Of a DNA stretch of 64,000 nucleotides, positions 47,125-59,960 are shown piece after piece. Position numbers and translations under genes: made by a program. Position 1 is the first letter of the stretch. Each line of letters starts with the position of its first letter. The notes beneath the pieces were generated by a model, which was not told where the DNA came from, made no database searches, and saw nothing but the letters and a program-made list of their open reading frames with translations. Source of the stretch: Climacium dendroides (taxonomy: Eukaryota > Streptophyta > Bryopsida > Hypnales > Climaciaceae); NCBI GenBank assembly GCA_950106755.1, contig OX467086.1, forward strand, positions 20,168,001-20,232,000, given 5' to 3'.

Positions 47125-47474
47125 ATGACTTTTCTATATTTTTTTGGAATTGCCCAAATTTTTCTTGAATTGCCCAAAACAAAAAAAATCACTATTATAT
47201 GAAAATATTAGTGATAATATGACTCAATGTTCCCAAACATGTTTCCAACGTTCCCAAACATGTTTCCTACGTTCCCTATGAAGTACTTTGGTATTCCTAA
47301 TGGCCGTATAGTATACGCTTGTGACGTACAAGGCGTAAAAATGATTGATAGTCATATTTTGCAGTCATATTTCTCCCCAAAGTGTTGGCCTTCAAGAATA
47401 TGACTGCAAGCAGTCGCCAATCATCCTCAGTCATAATTCTGTAGTCATAAAACTCTGCCATTGTTGTAGTGTTT

Positions 47475-50400
47475 GTAGTAATGTAGGACAAATTGTGTAT
47501 TGATTTCCATATTGATTTTTGTATTTTTCAACTAGTATTTTGTTTGTTTTCTCAATCCCAAAACCACATACTAGCACAAATTGTCCTGACTCTTGTTCCA
47601 ATGCATTCGGTTTCCAATTCCCCACACTCATCCCCTTTCATCCATATCCAAATTCATTCTAAAACCTTGGCTACTAATGAAAAAGTATCAATTTCGACCA
47701 ATAAGGTCGACTAGTCTTTAATGGATTAAATGAAGAGTTTGTTTGCCCAAGTTCCTACAATTGACTTCAAATTCTTTACAAACTTTGATTCCCTATCTCC
47801 ACCACTTGCACAATTTCCCCCATGATTCATACAAATGATGAAGACTTTCTAACACTTTAAGTTACCTCTACAATCAATAAAATTCCAACCCAACCACAAA
47901 AAAAGCATTGAAAACCCCATTGCAACAGAAATCCATGGAAACTCCTATATTTTAGGACCATTGTCGAGCCTCCTATGCCAAATGTTTAACCTTTTCAAGA
48001 AAATAAGGTTTTTAAAATTGTAAGAATATAAATACTATTTGTTAGCACTAAATTTTGGGGGAAAAAATTGGAAATTTTTTTCCAATAATTTTGTAATCTA
48101 CTTTTAATATTATTTTGAGCCAAAGCTACCATCCAAGTACAATATATAACCCTATTTGTTTGTTAACATAGGCCATAAGGGGAGTTGTTTGTAAAGAGGC
48201 TTTGCATCTAAGAAGCTATAGTACAATCTACTTAAAGTTTAATTCCTTGCTCATAAAAATAAACTAAAAGAAATCTACAAATTCTAAAGCTATGGAATTT
48301 TTTGCATTTGTTTTTTAAAGGTTGTACAAATGTAGAATCTTTACATCTGCTATATTGGTAGTTGTATGGAAACTTCATTCTATTGATGAATGATTCATTT
48401 TATTTACTTAGAAAAAAAATTATTTATACAAATGATATCTACATTCATGTTCTAGTTATAATTATATTTGAACAAACTTACAACATGCCTATTATTTTGG
48501 TATATATTTTTAAAAACTACCATATCTAGCTACTAGGATTGGCATTAATTATTAAATAAATAAAAAATCAAGAACCTTAAAGGTTATGGGATATTTGTAA
48601 TAAGGTAGGAGCTCAAAGAAAAAACAAAGTATTTGTGTTCACACTAAAACTTTAGTCCTCATCAAAGCATTATAAATCATTTTTTTTCAATTACATTCAA
48701 CTAAGACAATGTTGAAAATTTTGTTTGTGATTTGGAGTCTTTGAAAGAAAGTTATGGAGATCTAAAGTTCACTTGTAAAAACAATGATTGCATTATTTTG
48801 ACTTGATTATGAGCCATTAAGTTCTTTCATGTGTTAATTTACATATCCCACTATACTCCCTACCTTTCTATTTCTATAAAATGATTGCCTTCTCCCCAAG
48901 TCGATCATTATGTAGCTTGTAAAGATATGTAGGATATTGATGGATAAAATGACCATATACAAAGTGCTAGAATTTAGAAAAAATTAAAATCAAAATCAAA
49001 AGTTTTATTAATTCTAAAAGTGCTTGTTGAACTTTTTTTTTAGCTTTAATTATTTATTCAACATGAAATGTTGATGTTAATAGCTGGCTATAGTAATAGT
49101 GCACCATATGAATAGATTTTTGAACTTTTGTGGGTGTTTTTTATTAACATAAAATTCCTTTTCTATACTAGATTTATTGTATTTGCTTAAAACTTTGATT
49201 GTAAGAAATTCCCATTTTTATCTTAGATCTAAAAACTTATTAAAATATTCACCTTTAAGATTTCATTTCAAGAACATTTAAAAATAAGATCTATACAAAA
49301 AGTTTTTAAAAGTAGATAGACAATTGAAATAAACTATAAATGCATAATAATTTACTTTATAAACAATAAGATGTTTAAAAGGGCTAATTTTTTGAGGTTT
49401 TTAGTTTCACAAGTTTGAATGTTTAGAAAATCTGAAGTTCAAAAGTCCATCAACAACATTCTTTTTCTTGAATTTGGGGAACATTTTTGCACTAGGATAT
49501 ACAATGTCTTTAAAAAATCTAATGTACTTTTTGAGAATAATATCATTTTTTGAAATTTTTGGTGATATTGATCCAAGTAAAATATTCATAAATGCCCCAT
49601 GATTATTTTTTCATTAAAATAATAAATCTTCAAATCCTCATCCATGATTGTTTTGAACATGAACATTTCATAAGTTGCCCATCTTTTGCATCAGGACATA
49701 GAAAAAGTTGACCATATTGTACGTGTTAATTCACCTTCCATGTCTATTGTCTTAGAGAATTCTTAAACATTTTCAAAAAATTCCAAAAAATATTAAATCT
49801 CTTGAGTTAGATTTGGTTCTATTTTCCTTTCAAGGACAAATCATTAGATATTTTTTGAAAATAATAGCTCTCCTAATACTAAGGAACATCTCATAAAGAC
49901 TTGATTTCTAAACTTCCTACTTTATTGTAGAAAGGTGAAAATAAAATCTTTGTAGATAAGTAAGTGGAACACAATTCAACTCCAAATATCCCTTGTTATA
50001 TTATCCCCAAAAACTTCACAATTTTTCATTTGTTGATTTCCAACAACTAAATTTTGGGTCTCTTGAATCTCAAGTTTCATTCAAACCTTTTATTTTGCTT
50101 GTAACTTATCAAAACATCTAAATAGAAAGATATTTGTAGCGTTAGGTTGAAACCATTGTCAATAAAGAGTTTGTTGGGATAGTTCTTCCAAACATTGTAT
50201 CTCATGTTATGTAACTTTATTGTTAGATTTGCATGAAGAATCAAATTTATAGAATTACAATTCCAAATATTTACTAATAAATATTCTTTTGAATCAATAA
50301 ATGCACTCAATTCTATTAGGGTGCAATTAAAAACACACAAAAAAGTGAAAATAGATTGATTTTCATTGTCCAACCAATATCATCACGTTATGCAACAATG

Positions 50401-51079
50401 TAACAAAAGTGTCATTGAACATTCTATTTCTATAATTGTATCTAGGAGATTAAATTTACTATGTTTTTTGTTATACATTTCTAATTCTTTATTTGACTAA
50501 AAACTTGAATCAATTATGGGAATGCACTTACTTTAGTGAAGTAGAATGTATTGCATTATTTTATCAACAATATTCATGTAGAGGTGATCAAAGTGAAAAG
50601 TGGGAGTAAAACTACCCCAATTACCCAATGGATTTTGACGAGGAATTTTATATAAATCATGGATTCATAACTCACCAAGTTTCAAAATAGACATCATGAG
50701 TTCACAAAAGACTTCTTAATGAGTTTCCTATGTACAATTACTGCAAAACTAGTGGTTAGCCATTTCATGTGTATAATTTACTATTGTATGGTCTTCCTCA
50801 AGTTCATAAATATGAAATCTTCTTTAAAATTTAAATTATCTCTTGCATGTTGAATCTACAGAGGGTTTTTTTTAGATGTGTTGTTGCACAAAGTATATTA
50901 GTAAAACTCTTTTTTAGCATCCTTAATATTGTTTGTTGAAAACTTATTTTTTAGCATGTATCTTTTAAATAACATGTTTAAATAACATGCATTTGCATCA
51001 CTACTTTGCAAAGTTGTGTTGCAATGATGTGTAGCAAAGGGACAATATTGTAGCAATAGATATTAAAATAACAACAATA
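47475..51079. other. AT-rich spacer, nothing recognised
   Basis: About 3.6 kb with only short frames (for example minus 50373-50077, 98 codons) and no domains or inverted repeats. Confidence 0.5.
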
Positions 51080-51240
51080 CTAGCATGTGAACCTATGAGC
51101 CTTGAGCCCATGTGTAAGTAGGTACTTTACAACTATTGAAGGTGTCTTTAGCATACATACATATAATATAAGTACCCTAAAACTATGAAAGGTGCTTACA
51201 GCATAAATACTTATAATATAAGCACCAATACTTTTAAATT
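51080..51240. repeat. Copy 2 of the 'aggtgcttacaacat' repeat family
   Basis: Contains gaaggtgtctttagcatac, gaaaggtgcttacagcataa, acttataatataagcacc and a block with atgagccttgagcccatgtg. The same vocabulary is at 31291-31650 and 56635-56790. Confidence 0.55.
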
Positions 51241-51410
51241 TGGCGCTAGGGTGCCAGTTTGCACTCAAAAAAACATCCTATTGAATCTACCATTCAAAAA
51301 AGGGCTTGAAATTGTAGAATTTTGCCACTTGGGCATTGGTGCTAATACATGGGTAGCCATAGTAGCACTAGGTGGAAGAGGTTGCTGGAGGTTGATCGCC
51401 CGACATACCC

Positions 51411-51964
51411 TTGGGGGGTGCATTTAGTTCTACTATAGCAAACCACATGTGAACAAGTGGATTCTAATAAACTATAATTTTAACTTCAAATTTTGAACAT
51501 TGTTTACTAATGACTATAGGATTCTACTCCCAAAATTTCAAACTCAAATAAAATATAGAATGATTTCTAGAAGAGGTTAAAATTGCACTAAAATGGCATG
51601 TTTTTTTAACTCAAATTTTTTTAGAGAACACATTTAGATGACCATTGCATCAATATTCAATTCAAAATGAACTTTCAATAGAGAGTTATTTTAGACAATT
51701 TTTTCTTATATAATATAGGGATGTGAAAGTTATTTTTTATTCCCGTTTTTACTTCTATAGTGTATCTTTATACTTCAAAAATTTGTAACTAATTATTATT
51801 AACAAATAAAAATATCAATAATTCAAAATATAAACTTTTAAAGTAGAAAAATCTATTCATATTTTTTTTCCATTTAATTTAATTTAAAATTCAAAAAGTA
51901 TATAGGGGGTCCAAAGTTTTGTTTGCACATGGTTTTTAATGGACACTCTAAGTGCCCCTTCAAA
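51411..51964. mobile_element. Mutator-like MITE, copy B (554 bp)
   Basis: A 9-bp target duplication GACATACCC flanks it (51402-51410 and 51965-51973). The ends are diverged inverted repeats starting TTGGGGGGTGCA on the left and, inverted, TTTGAAGGGGCAC on the right. The interior is co-linear with copy A at 10016-10579 (shared ttctaataaactataattt, actaaaatggcatgtttttt, cttatataatatag and others). Confidence 0.88.
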
Positions 51965-52182
51965 GACATACCCAATGGGAGAATTAACTATCATGAAGGT
52001 GTTGCCCTAAAACCCTAGTGGTGGTGCCATAGGAATTGAGTGCGAAGTCTATCCGCCACCACATTAATGTTTTGATTCACCATCTCCACTACAATACAAA
52101 GTTCATGATCGCCACTCCGCATGCTCCTTCATTCTCTATGATCGCCACTCTGTACAATGCTTCATTCTCCATGGTCACAATT

Positions 52183-52431
52183 ATCATCACAAAGTTTAGA
52201 CTCCACGGTTTGTCAACAATTATTATGTGGTTATTGTTGTTTCATGGGTTCGCATGTTAATTACAATTTATCGTATCATTACGATGCATTACTTCACATT
52301 GTTACAATGCAATTGCAAGTAATGCATTGTAACAATGCAATAAATTGCAATTAACGATTGAACCCATGAAACAATGATAACCACATGATAATTGTTGACA
52401 AATCGTAGGGTTTAAACTTTGTGATGATGTT
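52183..52431. repeat. Long hairpin, arms about 105-120 bp
   Basis: The left arm has atcatcacaaagtttaga, tttgtcaacaattattatgt and gtttcatgggttc. The right arm, inverted, has atcatcacaaagtttaaa, tttgtcaacaattatcatgt and gtttcatgggttc. Inner pairing continues through aatgcattac around 52290-52330. No TSD fixed. Confidence 0.9.
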
Positions 52432-52706
52432 TTCAAGGTTTAGGGTGTACCAACATCAGAATTTCAAGAGTGGATGCATTTGTTTTTACTACATGTTCTA
52501 ATTTCTTTGCGTTTTATTGCAAGAGTGGAAAAGTGAATGGAATGAATGCTATAGTGCAAATTGGACTTTGGTACGTGGTTTGATTGGTTTCTTCTACAAT
52601 TACAAAATCCGATTTCTTTTGGTCATCACCTACAAGTCATTGCTGGTTCTCTTGATTTGCTTGTTGATTTTTGATATTAGAGGACTTGGCTTAGTGAGTT
52701 TTTCTA

Positions 52707-52889
52707 ATGGAATCAAGTGACGATGGATTATATGACTATTTGGCAGGCAAGGTGGCGTTGGCAACAAAGGCAGAGATGTTGGTGAAGAATGCGCGAGAGG
52801 CATTGGCAGCAACACAATGGGATAAGAGAGTCAGAGTCCTCATGGTGGAAACTGCACAACAGAAAGCAATGACAAAGGTGACATTGTAA
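52707..52889 (+). pseudogene. Possible 5' exon of the decayed hAT gene
   Basis: A 60-codon frame starting MESSDDGLYDYLAGKVALAT has coding-like composition. It lies just upstream of the hAT remnant, and its link to it is inferred only. Confidence 0.3.
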
Positions 52890-52942
52890 AGTTATTTTGC
52901 AAGCACGCACAGATTAGGAGCAAGGCACCTTCTTTCTATAGT

Positions 52943-55885
52943 CAGATTTCGTTTTCTAGACGTGCCAGAAGCCAAGTCCGATGGCACTGTGGAATACCCA
53001 TCTTCTAATTCGGTTGGAGCAATGAAGTCTGCTAGTGAAATCACTGTGTCCATTGACACAGATACAACAGTAGACTCATCGACTGGTTTTAGAGATACTC
53101 GAATTGTAAGCTCTAAATAGCTTGTAATTGCACTATCTGAATCATCAGAGGATAACTCTGGTCTTAAAGAGGTGCCCAATGCTACCAAGGTCAAAATTGA
53201 TGAAGCAAACTCTCCACCGAAAAAGAAAGGAGCAACTGCAAAGGTGAAGGCTAAAACGTCGAAGAGCAAAGCGCAACAATGATATGACAAACGCTGGAAA
53301 TTCCAGATTGAATGGGTTGCCAAGCTCTTGTGGGCTAAGGGTATACTTGCAAGTGATGGAGTGTTCCACATGGTCAAGTGCAAGGTTTGTAGTTCATTTG
53401 ATCGTAAAGTTTGCATTTCTCCTCAACAACCAATTTTGTGAGATTATTTGCGTTAGGAGGACAATCTATACACTATAGCGCTACCAACAAAAGGACTCTC
53501 ACCCAATTACAAACAATGTAGCAATGCATTGAGAGATAAGATCTAGTATCAACTTTGATGGCCTCATCTAGTCATCTATGGTAATTGCCACAAAAATTGC
53601 CTTTCTAAAAAGTGTTTGCATCTCCTGAACAACTACTTTCATTAGAAGAAACCCGCATTTAACTTGACGGGTTTTTTTGTGCATCATGTTACAATTTCAT
53701 GTTTTTATGTCAAAAATTACGTCCAATGTAACATCAAGATGTTGCGCTTCTTTTTGTCACGGTGTGCATTGCGATGCTCACAAGTGTAATCTTGCTTTCA
53801 AGGCTTTGGAGTCTTTAGGGATTTTTGAAGCCATAGAGAAGGTATTCCAAGTCACACATGCTTATTTTAGTACAAGTCCTAAGCGTCTAACAAAGTTCAA
53901 GTCATTGGTTACATTATGTGAATTTTGAACTGAGCCCATTTTCTATGTTTCTTTTTTGTGTAGATTAGCTCTGATGTCATTCTTGCATTCTCACCCATTG
54001 TTAGTTTAGGATTTAAGATCTTATTGATTATCCACTGCTGGTCTAGGGTTCAAAATCAGTTGTGAAGTTACTTCATTTTTAGGTTTAGTTCTTCGAGCAC
54101 ATTCCCTCCAATGGCTATAAAAGTTGGATGTTGGATTTAGATTTCAAAAGTGAAGAGTTATTGATTTTGACTTGTTGGATTTTATTTGATTCTTGTAGCA
54201 CTCCTCACTAGTCTATGGATTGCACAATTAAGCATTGTGAATTACTTCATCAATTGATTTTGACTTTTGTGTTGGTTGCCTATAGGCTTACCTAATTTTC
54301 CTTTTGGATCCGTACACCATATTGGGCATGACAGCCTTACTACCACTTTTGGATACTATTGACAACCTTGTCCACTTTGTCTAGAAACGAGATGTTTTCA
54401 TTTGTGATTTCATCACAGTCGTGAAGATTTGCCAAGCATCATTGTAATCCATGTATGAGGATCTAGCTACTTCCTTTTCCACGGATGAATTCTGGTCATT
54501 TGGCAACTTGCTAGAGTGCAGTCATGAGCAAATGCATATAAAATGGATCATGGACTACAATGACGACTCCACCATCTTATCTTTTGTGTGTCATGGGGAA
54601 AACATTTATGCGGAGTACAATCTAGTCCCAATGGATCGCAACGTGTGGGCCAATATACTAGCTTGAGTGAAGCATGAATATATTGGTGAGAGGAATCGTA
54701 AGTATTTTTCTCTAAATTCAATTTCGTTCATGTGTTTGCTTCAATGTATGTATGGGGAATTTCATTAAAATGACAATTATTCCGCAAAAATGGCAGAAAG
54801 GGAGATTGCAAAATGAAAGAAATTCATAGGAAATTGGCACAAGGTGAAGAAACATGGGAGTTGTGTTGCAATTTGGACTTGTTGGGGACATAATTGGCAT
54901 ATCTATGAGGTTGACATGTCAAGAAGCGCTGTCATATGTGCTCTTCACTTGCGTAAATGGCATGCGGAATATCGCCATTTTAATGAAATTCCCCATACGT
55001 ATGTTATTCCCGAGATGTTATTAGAGTTTTGTATGCAATTTGGATTTTATTGGTTGTGTCATTATTCATATTGGTGTACATGTTCAATTTGGTTTGGAGT
55101 TATTTGTTGAAGCTTGTGTTGTCATGTTGTGTATTCTCATTTTGTGATGTTTGCTTAAGTAATTTACTTTGGTACAATCTAGGCCTTTGCTACAATTTGT
55201 CCATGTCTTTACTTCATCTTTATCTTTGCTTAAGTCTTGTCTTTGCATCAATTTATAGGTGAGAAGATTAGTGAAACTAAATGAAGCTACTAGGGCTAAG
55301 TGAAATTCAAAACTGAATTGTAATTGCTTTTTTGGGTTCAAGGTAGCTTACCTCACGTAGTTCTTTGTCTTGGTAAGGGTTGCGACTCAATTAATACAAG
55401 AACTGGGCAGCCACTTCTCTGCTCAAAATGTCATGAGTGCACTGGAAATTATGCATCCATAATTTTGGTGTGAGGGCAATGTTGATGAGTAATTTGATGG
55501 GCAGTTGCAAGTGTTGATGGAGGCTTATGGGCATGGAAAGATTCTAGGCAAAGAATCAAGTAAGCTAATGCTACCTCCATTGGTCAATTGTAACCTTTTG
55601 ATGTCACAGCGTAGCTTATTCAAAATGTGTATGAAATTGGATGCCAGGGCTGCAATGCTTTCCCCATTTGACTTGAATCCCCTAACTAAGGTTTGGAGGG
55701 TTCTTGATGGCAATAACCTGACAGAGAATTTCTCTGAGTTCATAAAGCTTGCAAAGATTGCTATGATACACATACTTGGATCTAAAGAGGATGAGAGGAC
55801 ATTTTCGTCACTTGTGTTCTTGAAATCTAAACTGAGAGCTTCCCGCGTGGAGAATTTGGAAGTAAAAGTTGGAATGTATTCTTAG
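52943..55885 (+). pseudogene. Decayed hAT-superfamily transposase
   Basis: Pieces occur in order on the plus strand. At 53280-53400 is a BED-like region (EWVAKLLWAKGILASDGVFH, then CKVCSS). At 53755-53928, GVHCDAHKCNLAFKALESLG is followed by THAYFSTSPKRLTKF, a typical catalytic-domain block of hAT relatives. At 54300-54665 come the segments TALLPLLDTIDNLVHFV and MYEDLATSF. At 55505-55885 is the C-terminal dimerisation region (GSKEDERTFSSLVFLKSKL). Several stops and frame changes separate them, and a foldback sits at 54744-55011. The protein cannot be made as it stands. Non-coding copies may still be transcribed. Confidence 0.85.
54744..55011. repeat. Foldback inside the hAT remnant
   Basis: gtatggggaatttcattaaa near 54750 pairs with its inverse near 54980-55000, and attccgca near 54778 with tgcggaat near 54962. 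Arms are about 60 bp, with a 140-bp loop. It lies between two transposase blocks, so it may be an insertion. Confidence 0.75.
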
Positions 55886-58800
55886 AAAATTTTTACCCTT
55901 GAAACTTTTCCTTATCAAAAAGTGTTTGAGGAATGGTTCAATGCAGGGGAGAGGGGACAGTACTTGTCTTATACTTAGTTACTTGTCTTGCAATTTGAGT
56001 GAATCCTAGCATGGTTCATCGAAATGTAGGTTAGCCTCTCTAATGTTCAATTTTGAGGCTTGTAGGTTCATGTAGATAGTACATAGTAAATTGTGGTTTC
56101 CTAAGTTGGAAGGGTAGGGGTTTATTTGATCACTTTTGGAGTTTGCAATATTTTGGCTATTTATTTGATCTTGCAATGAAACATGATGTGGGATCCTACA
56201 CTTTCTTGCAAGATTGGCCCAACTGTTTGCACCTATCACTCAATGAGTTTACTAACCTAAATTGTTATCTTGCTAGAATTTTTTAACATGTTTGTTGGCT
56301 TGGATTTATACTTGTGAGCTTGCTTGCAGTTGTATTTGTACCTGTCAATTAGATTGTGTGCACATTCTTGTAGTCTCTCTTTTTTCCATCAATTTGTGTG
56401 CACATTCTCACTAAGACATTGAAAAGTGTATGTTTGTGTGCAAGTCAACATAAGATAACACGTCACCATTGAGAAGACCAAAAAAATTTGTCAATTGCTA
56501 AATATATCTCCATTAAAGACTAAAGTGTTGCCAATATAATGAGCCCACTAAAATTAACATGTTGCCAATTGCACCCCAAATGTTCAAAGCAATTCGCCTT
56601 TTAGGCGATTTTGAAAAAATGAAAATAAAATCACTGATAAGTACCTCTAATATAAATATCCTATAACCATGGAAGGTGCTTATAACATAGACACCTATAA
56701 TATAAATATTCTAGGACAATAGAAGGTGCCCATAATATAAGAGACTAGGCTCATGGGCTTAAGATCCTAGGTTCATGTGCTAGCAACTGTAGTTGAGATG
56801 GTACCCAACTATTGACTATTGAAGCAACATTCGAAGAATATTGGATTTGAAGAGGGATTGATATTAATTGTCACCAAAGAAATCCGCCAAAGAAAATATG
56901 TGATATAAATGATTGTGAATGCAAGGCCATATATCTTCTTGATCTCTAAAAGATTGGGGGAGGGTCTTTAAGAGATATTATCAAAAATTGCCATTTTTTG
57001 GTGTATTGACCACAATTGCAAAAAAAACAATTTTTTTGAATGCACAAAGTACAAAAGTGTAGTAGACTATTTTAGAAATGTGGAAAAATTTTCAGCCCAT
57101 TTGACTACATGGATTGAAAGATTATAATGTTTGAAGTAAGGAAAAAAAACTTTGTTTTATTCTTGCAAGACATGGAGAGTAGACTTTGAGCCTTTTAGAG
57201 TAAATTTTTTTATTTACACAAAATTAAAACTTTACACCATTGAATATTAGTATATTACAATCTTTTTAAGTACAAACAAGCATAACTTTAAGAAACAAAT
57301 AAGGGGTCTTCCTCATCCAAAATCACCTTATAATACAAAGAAGTCAAGGTAATTGGCAATACATAAGTCATTTTTTATGATTTCTTGTGTAGTGAGGATC
57401 CTAAGAAGAAAATCCAAACAATAGAAACACATAGACACATTTAGAATAATATTATGTGGATAATCACTATATAGATTACAAGATTATGAAGTGTAAAATT
57501 TGAAGAATTCCTTTTTTTTTAAAATTGTAGTACATGGATAATAAAGTTTGGCTCTTTTTTGAATGAGATTTTTTAATAAAACAAAAAAATTATTTTACTA
57601 TTGCTTATCATATTCAAGGGTTTTTTTCTGGTGTTTAAACACCAGTTCTAACATAAAGAAATGAATACCCTGATGTCCCTCCAAATATAATGCAATGGCA
57701 TGGTGCTAGGAACACAAATTCTATAGTAAAAAAGAAACGTTGATCATATTATGTTGGTTATGTACATGCCAAAATTTAGAAGAAAATGAGGGGTTAGCAT
57801 TAGATGCCCAAACTACCCAATTTGTTTCAAACAACATAACTATTGATTTAAACACCTAATTGGATTTTTTGATGAAGGGATGCATGTCTACTACACCTTG
57901 TATCAAAACTTTGAAAGAATATTTGTTCAAAATTCACTTTGTATGAATCTATTCAAGGCTTCATGTGTCCATTTAACAAACACTTGGCTCTTTAGGGATA
58001 AAGATCCATTGCCAACCAATCAAATACCATGTTTGAACTTGAATGTAGCCTATTAGATTGTGTTAGAATATCAATCCTATTATAGTTTTATTACTTGAAA
58101 CTATTAATTGTTTATCATTGTGGGAAATTTGAATTTGTTTCATGAAAAATTATTATTGTTACCATTTTTGTTACAAAAATTGAAACTAAAATATGAAAAA
58201 AAATCTAAATTATTTGAATTTTTTCAAGAGGTACAAGTAGCAATGGAAATTAATGTGAAAAATTCTCAAGTGGTTATTTTATTTTTTACATCCAAAACAA
58301 CCAAAACAAAGATCTTGAAGTCGAATTTGGTTATCAAATAAAATTTATCCTTTTATTTAGTTGATGTATAAAATTTTGTTATTTTTTTGCTTGTGGGGAA
58401 ATGTATTTTCTATTTATGGTCTTTTTTAAACAAAATTGATGGACAAATCAAATTATTGTGATTTTTTAAGTTAAAGGTGGAAATAAAATTTTATCAATTA
58501 TAATATGTATTAGAATGATCTGGAATTTTTACCATAAATGAAGTTCAGAATGAAAAACTTAATTTTGTAATTTAAATTTAAAATAAAATTTAAAAAGAGA
58601 AAATATGAATGACTAACAATATTATTTGGATTTTAACATATAGAACTTGCAATTGCAATAATTCTTTTAATATTTCAAATTTTTCAAATTTTTCAAATGA
58701 AATTGAAAGAGATCTTGTCAAACTTCATTTTCTTAGTTTAAATCAAATACCAAAAATGGTTATATTGAAAGTTATAATTAAGGTTGACCAAGGCACATCC

Positions 58801-59080
58801 ACTTTGGGGATGCATGGACCTTTAGGGTTTAATAAATCATGCAACATTGATACCTCCATGCCACATTTAACTACTTTTGGACTATTCTGTAAATTCTAGA
58901 CAAAACATGTAATTTCTGCACAATTAGCTCCGATGTCTACATAGATATCCCAATGTTTTATATAGATTTCTTGATCTTTTGCATTATCTCCAGATGACCA
59001 TATTAGTTCTATTATTACTTCCAAAAATTTCGAAAGTCTAGAAGTAGTTAAACTTGACATCTCCATCAAAACCAGTTCCA
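55886..59080. other. AT-rich spacer with a repeat-family copy
   Basis: No gene recognised. Frames at 58108-58341 and 58609-58899 are low-complexity. One repeat-family copy (56635-56790) is listed separately. Confidence 0.45.
56635..56790. repeat. Copy 3 of the 'aggtgcttacaacat' repeat family
   Basis: Contains ggaaggtgcttataacatag, acacctataatataaatatt, gaaggtgcccataatataag and a block with aggctcatgggcttaag. Members share a tandem core plus a 'gctcatg' tail. Confidence 0.55.
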
Positions 59081-59084
59081 AAAG

Positions 59085-59960
59085 AAGATGCTCCACAAGT
59101 CAAGTCAAAATGAGAAAGGATGCAAAGATTTTCATACATCTTTAGATACTGATGCCACACTCAAGAACATTGACCCTCTTGACAATCAAAGTCGAAGGCC
59201 CCATCCACTGCGCTTGGCATGGGCCGAAGAGAAATTTAGAAAGGGCGGCACAATGGCACGCACAGTGAACAATGGTTTTAGTTGCATGATTGAGGAAAAA
59301 GGTAAAAAAGGATGCATACAGTTCAACAGCATACCATTATCGTTGAAGATTTCAATTCATCTGCCACACCAAGCTAGCTGCGCATTTGTTTCCAAAAAAC
59401 AAAAAAAGAATTAAAGCTGACCGCGCCTGTCCGTTCACTTGTGAACAACTAGCTTCAACGTTGACATCAAAGCATTCGACAAAGTCAGAAATCAACAAGG
59501 GGCATGGCGTTCGGAAACCAAATCAACGCAATCTGAAATCCTACCAAAACGCACCATACCGGCATCATACCACACCGGTGCTCGAATATGGTATATTCTG
59601 ATGCTTGAATGCGCGCATTTTCCCCAGCCAACCCCAGGAGTTGGCCTTCAGATTCAAACAGCGAAAAGAGATTCAAAATCACAAAAGCAAGGTGCAATGA
59701 AAATGAGATGCCCTGCGCGCTAATTCTGACACGAAGATTCGGAAAGAGAATTGAAAGCCATGATCGAGGATTGAAGGAGGCTGCGCACCTTCCATCGCCA
59801 CAGAAAGGCGGAGCCACAGTGACGCGCATGCAGATCCCCGCCCCACGTTTGAATCTGCTTTCCTGACGCCTGGTGACGCCCACTGACGCTGCTGAATCCT
59901 GCTCGTCAGCGAAGACTGAATCCCGTACTGGGCTGCTGGGACGTTGGAGTTTGAACTTGG
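59085..59960. other. GC-richer island, possible gene fragment
   Basis: Base composition is clearly higher in G+C than on either side. Open frames occur on both strands (plus 59088-59414, minus 59883-59485), but neither shows a recognisable domain or an obvious exon structure. It could be a truncated gene end, a promoter, or sequence carried by a transposon. Confidence 0.3.

Larger units (their letters stand above)
45564..47471. mobile_element. Non-autonomous CACTA (En/Spm) element, 1908 bp
   Basis: The left end CACTACAACAAAAGCAGTG and the right end, inverted, CACTACAACAATGGCAGAG are CACTA-type termini. A TTT trinucleotide flanks both ends (45561-45563, 47472-47474), the expected 3-bp target duplication. 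Both subterminal regions are rich in the motif ATATGACTGC and its inverse, like the subterminal repeats bound by En/Spm TNPA-type proteins. No transposase frame. The interior is a purine-rich CAA/GAA tract. Confidence 0.92.

Noticed and set aside
52892..53416. 174-codon minus-strand frame
   Set aside because: It is antisense to the hAT remnant, whose plus-strand reading matches a known family.
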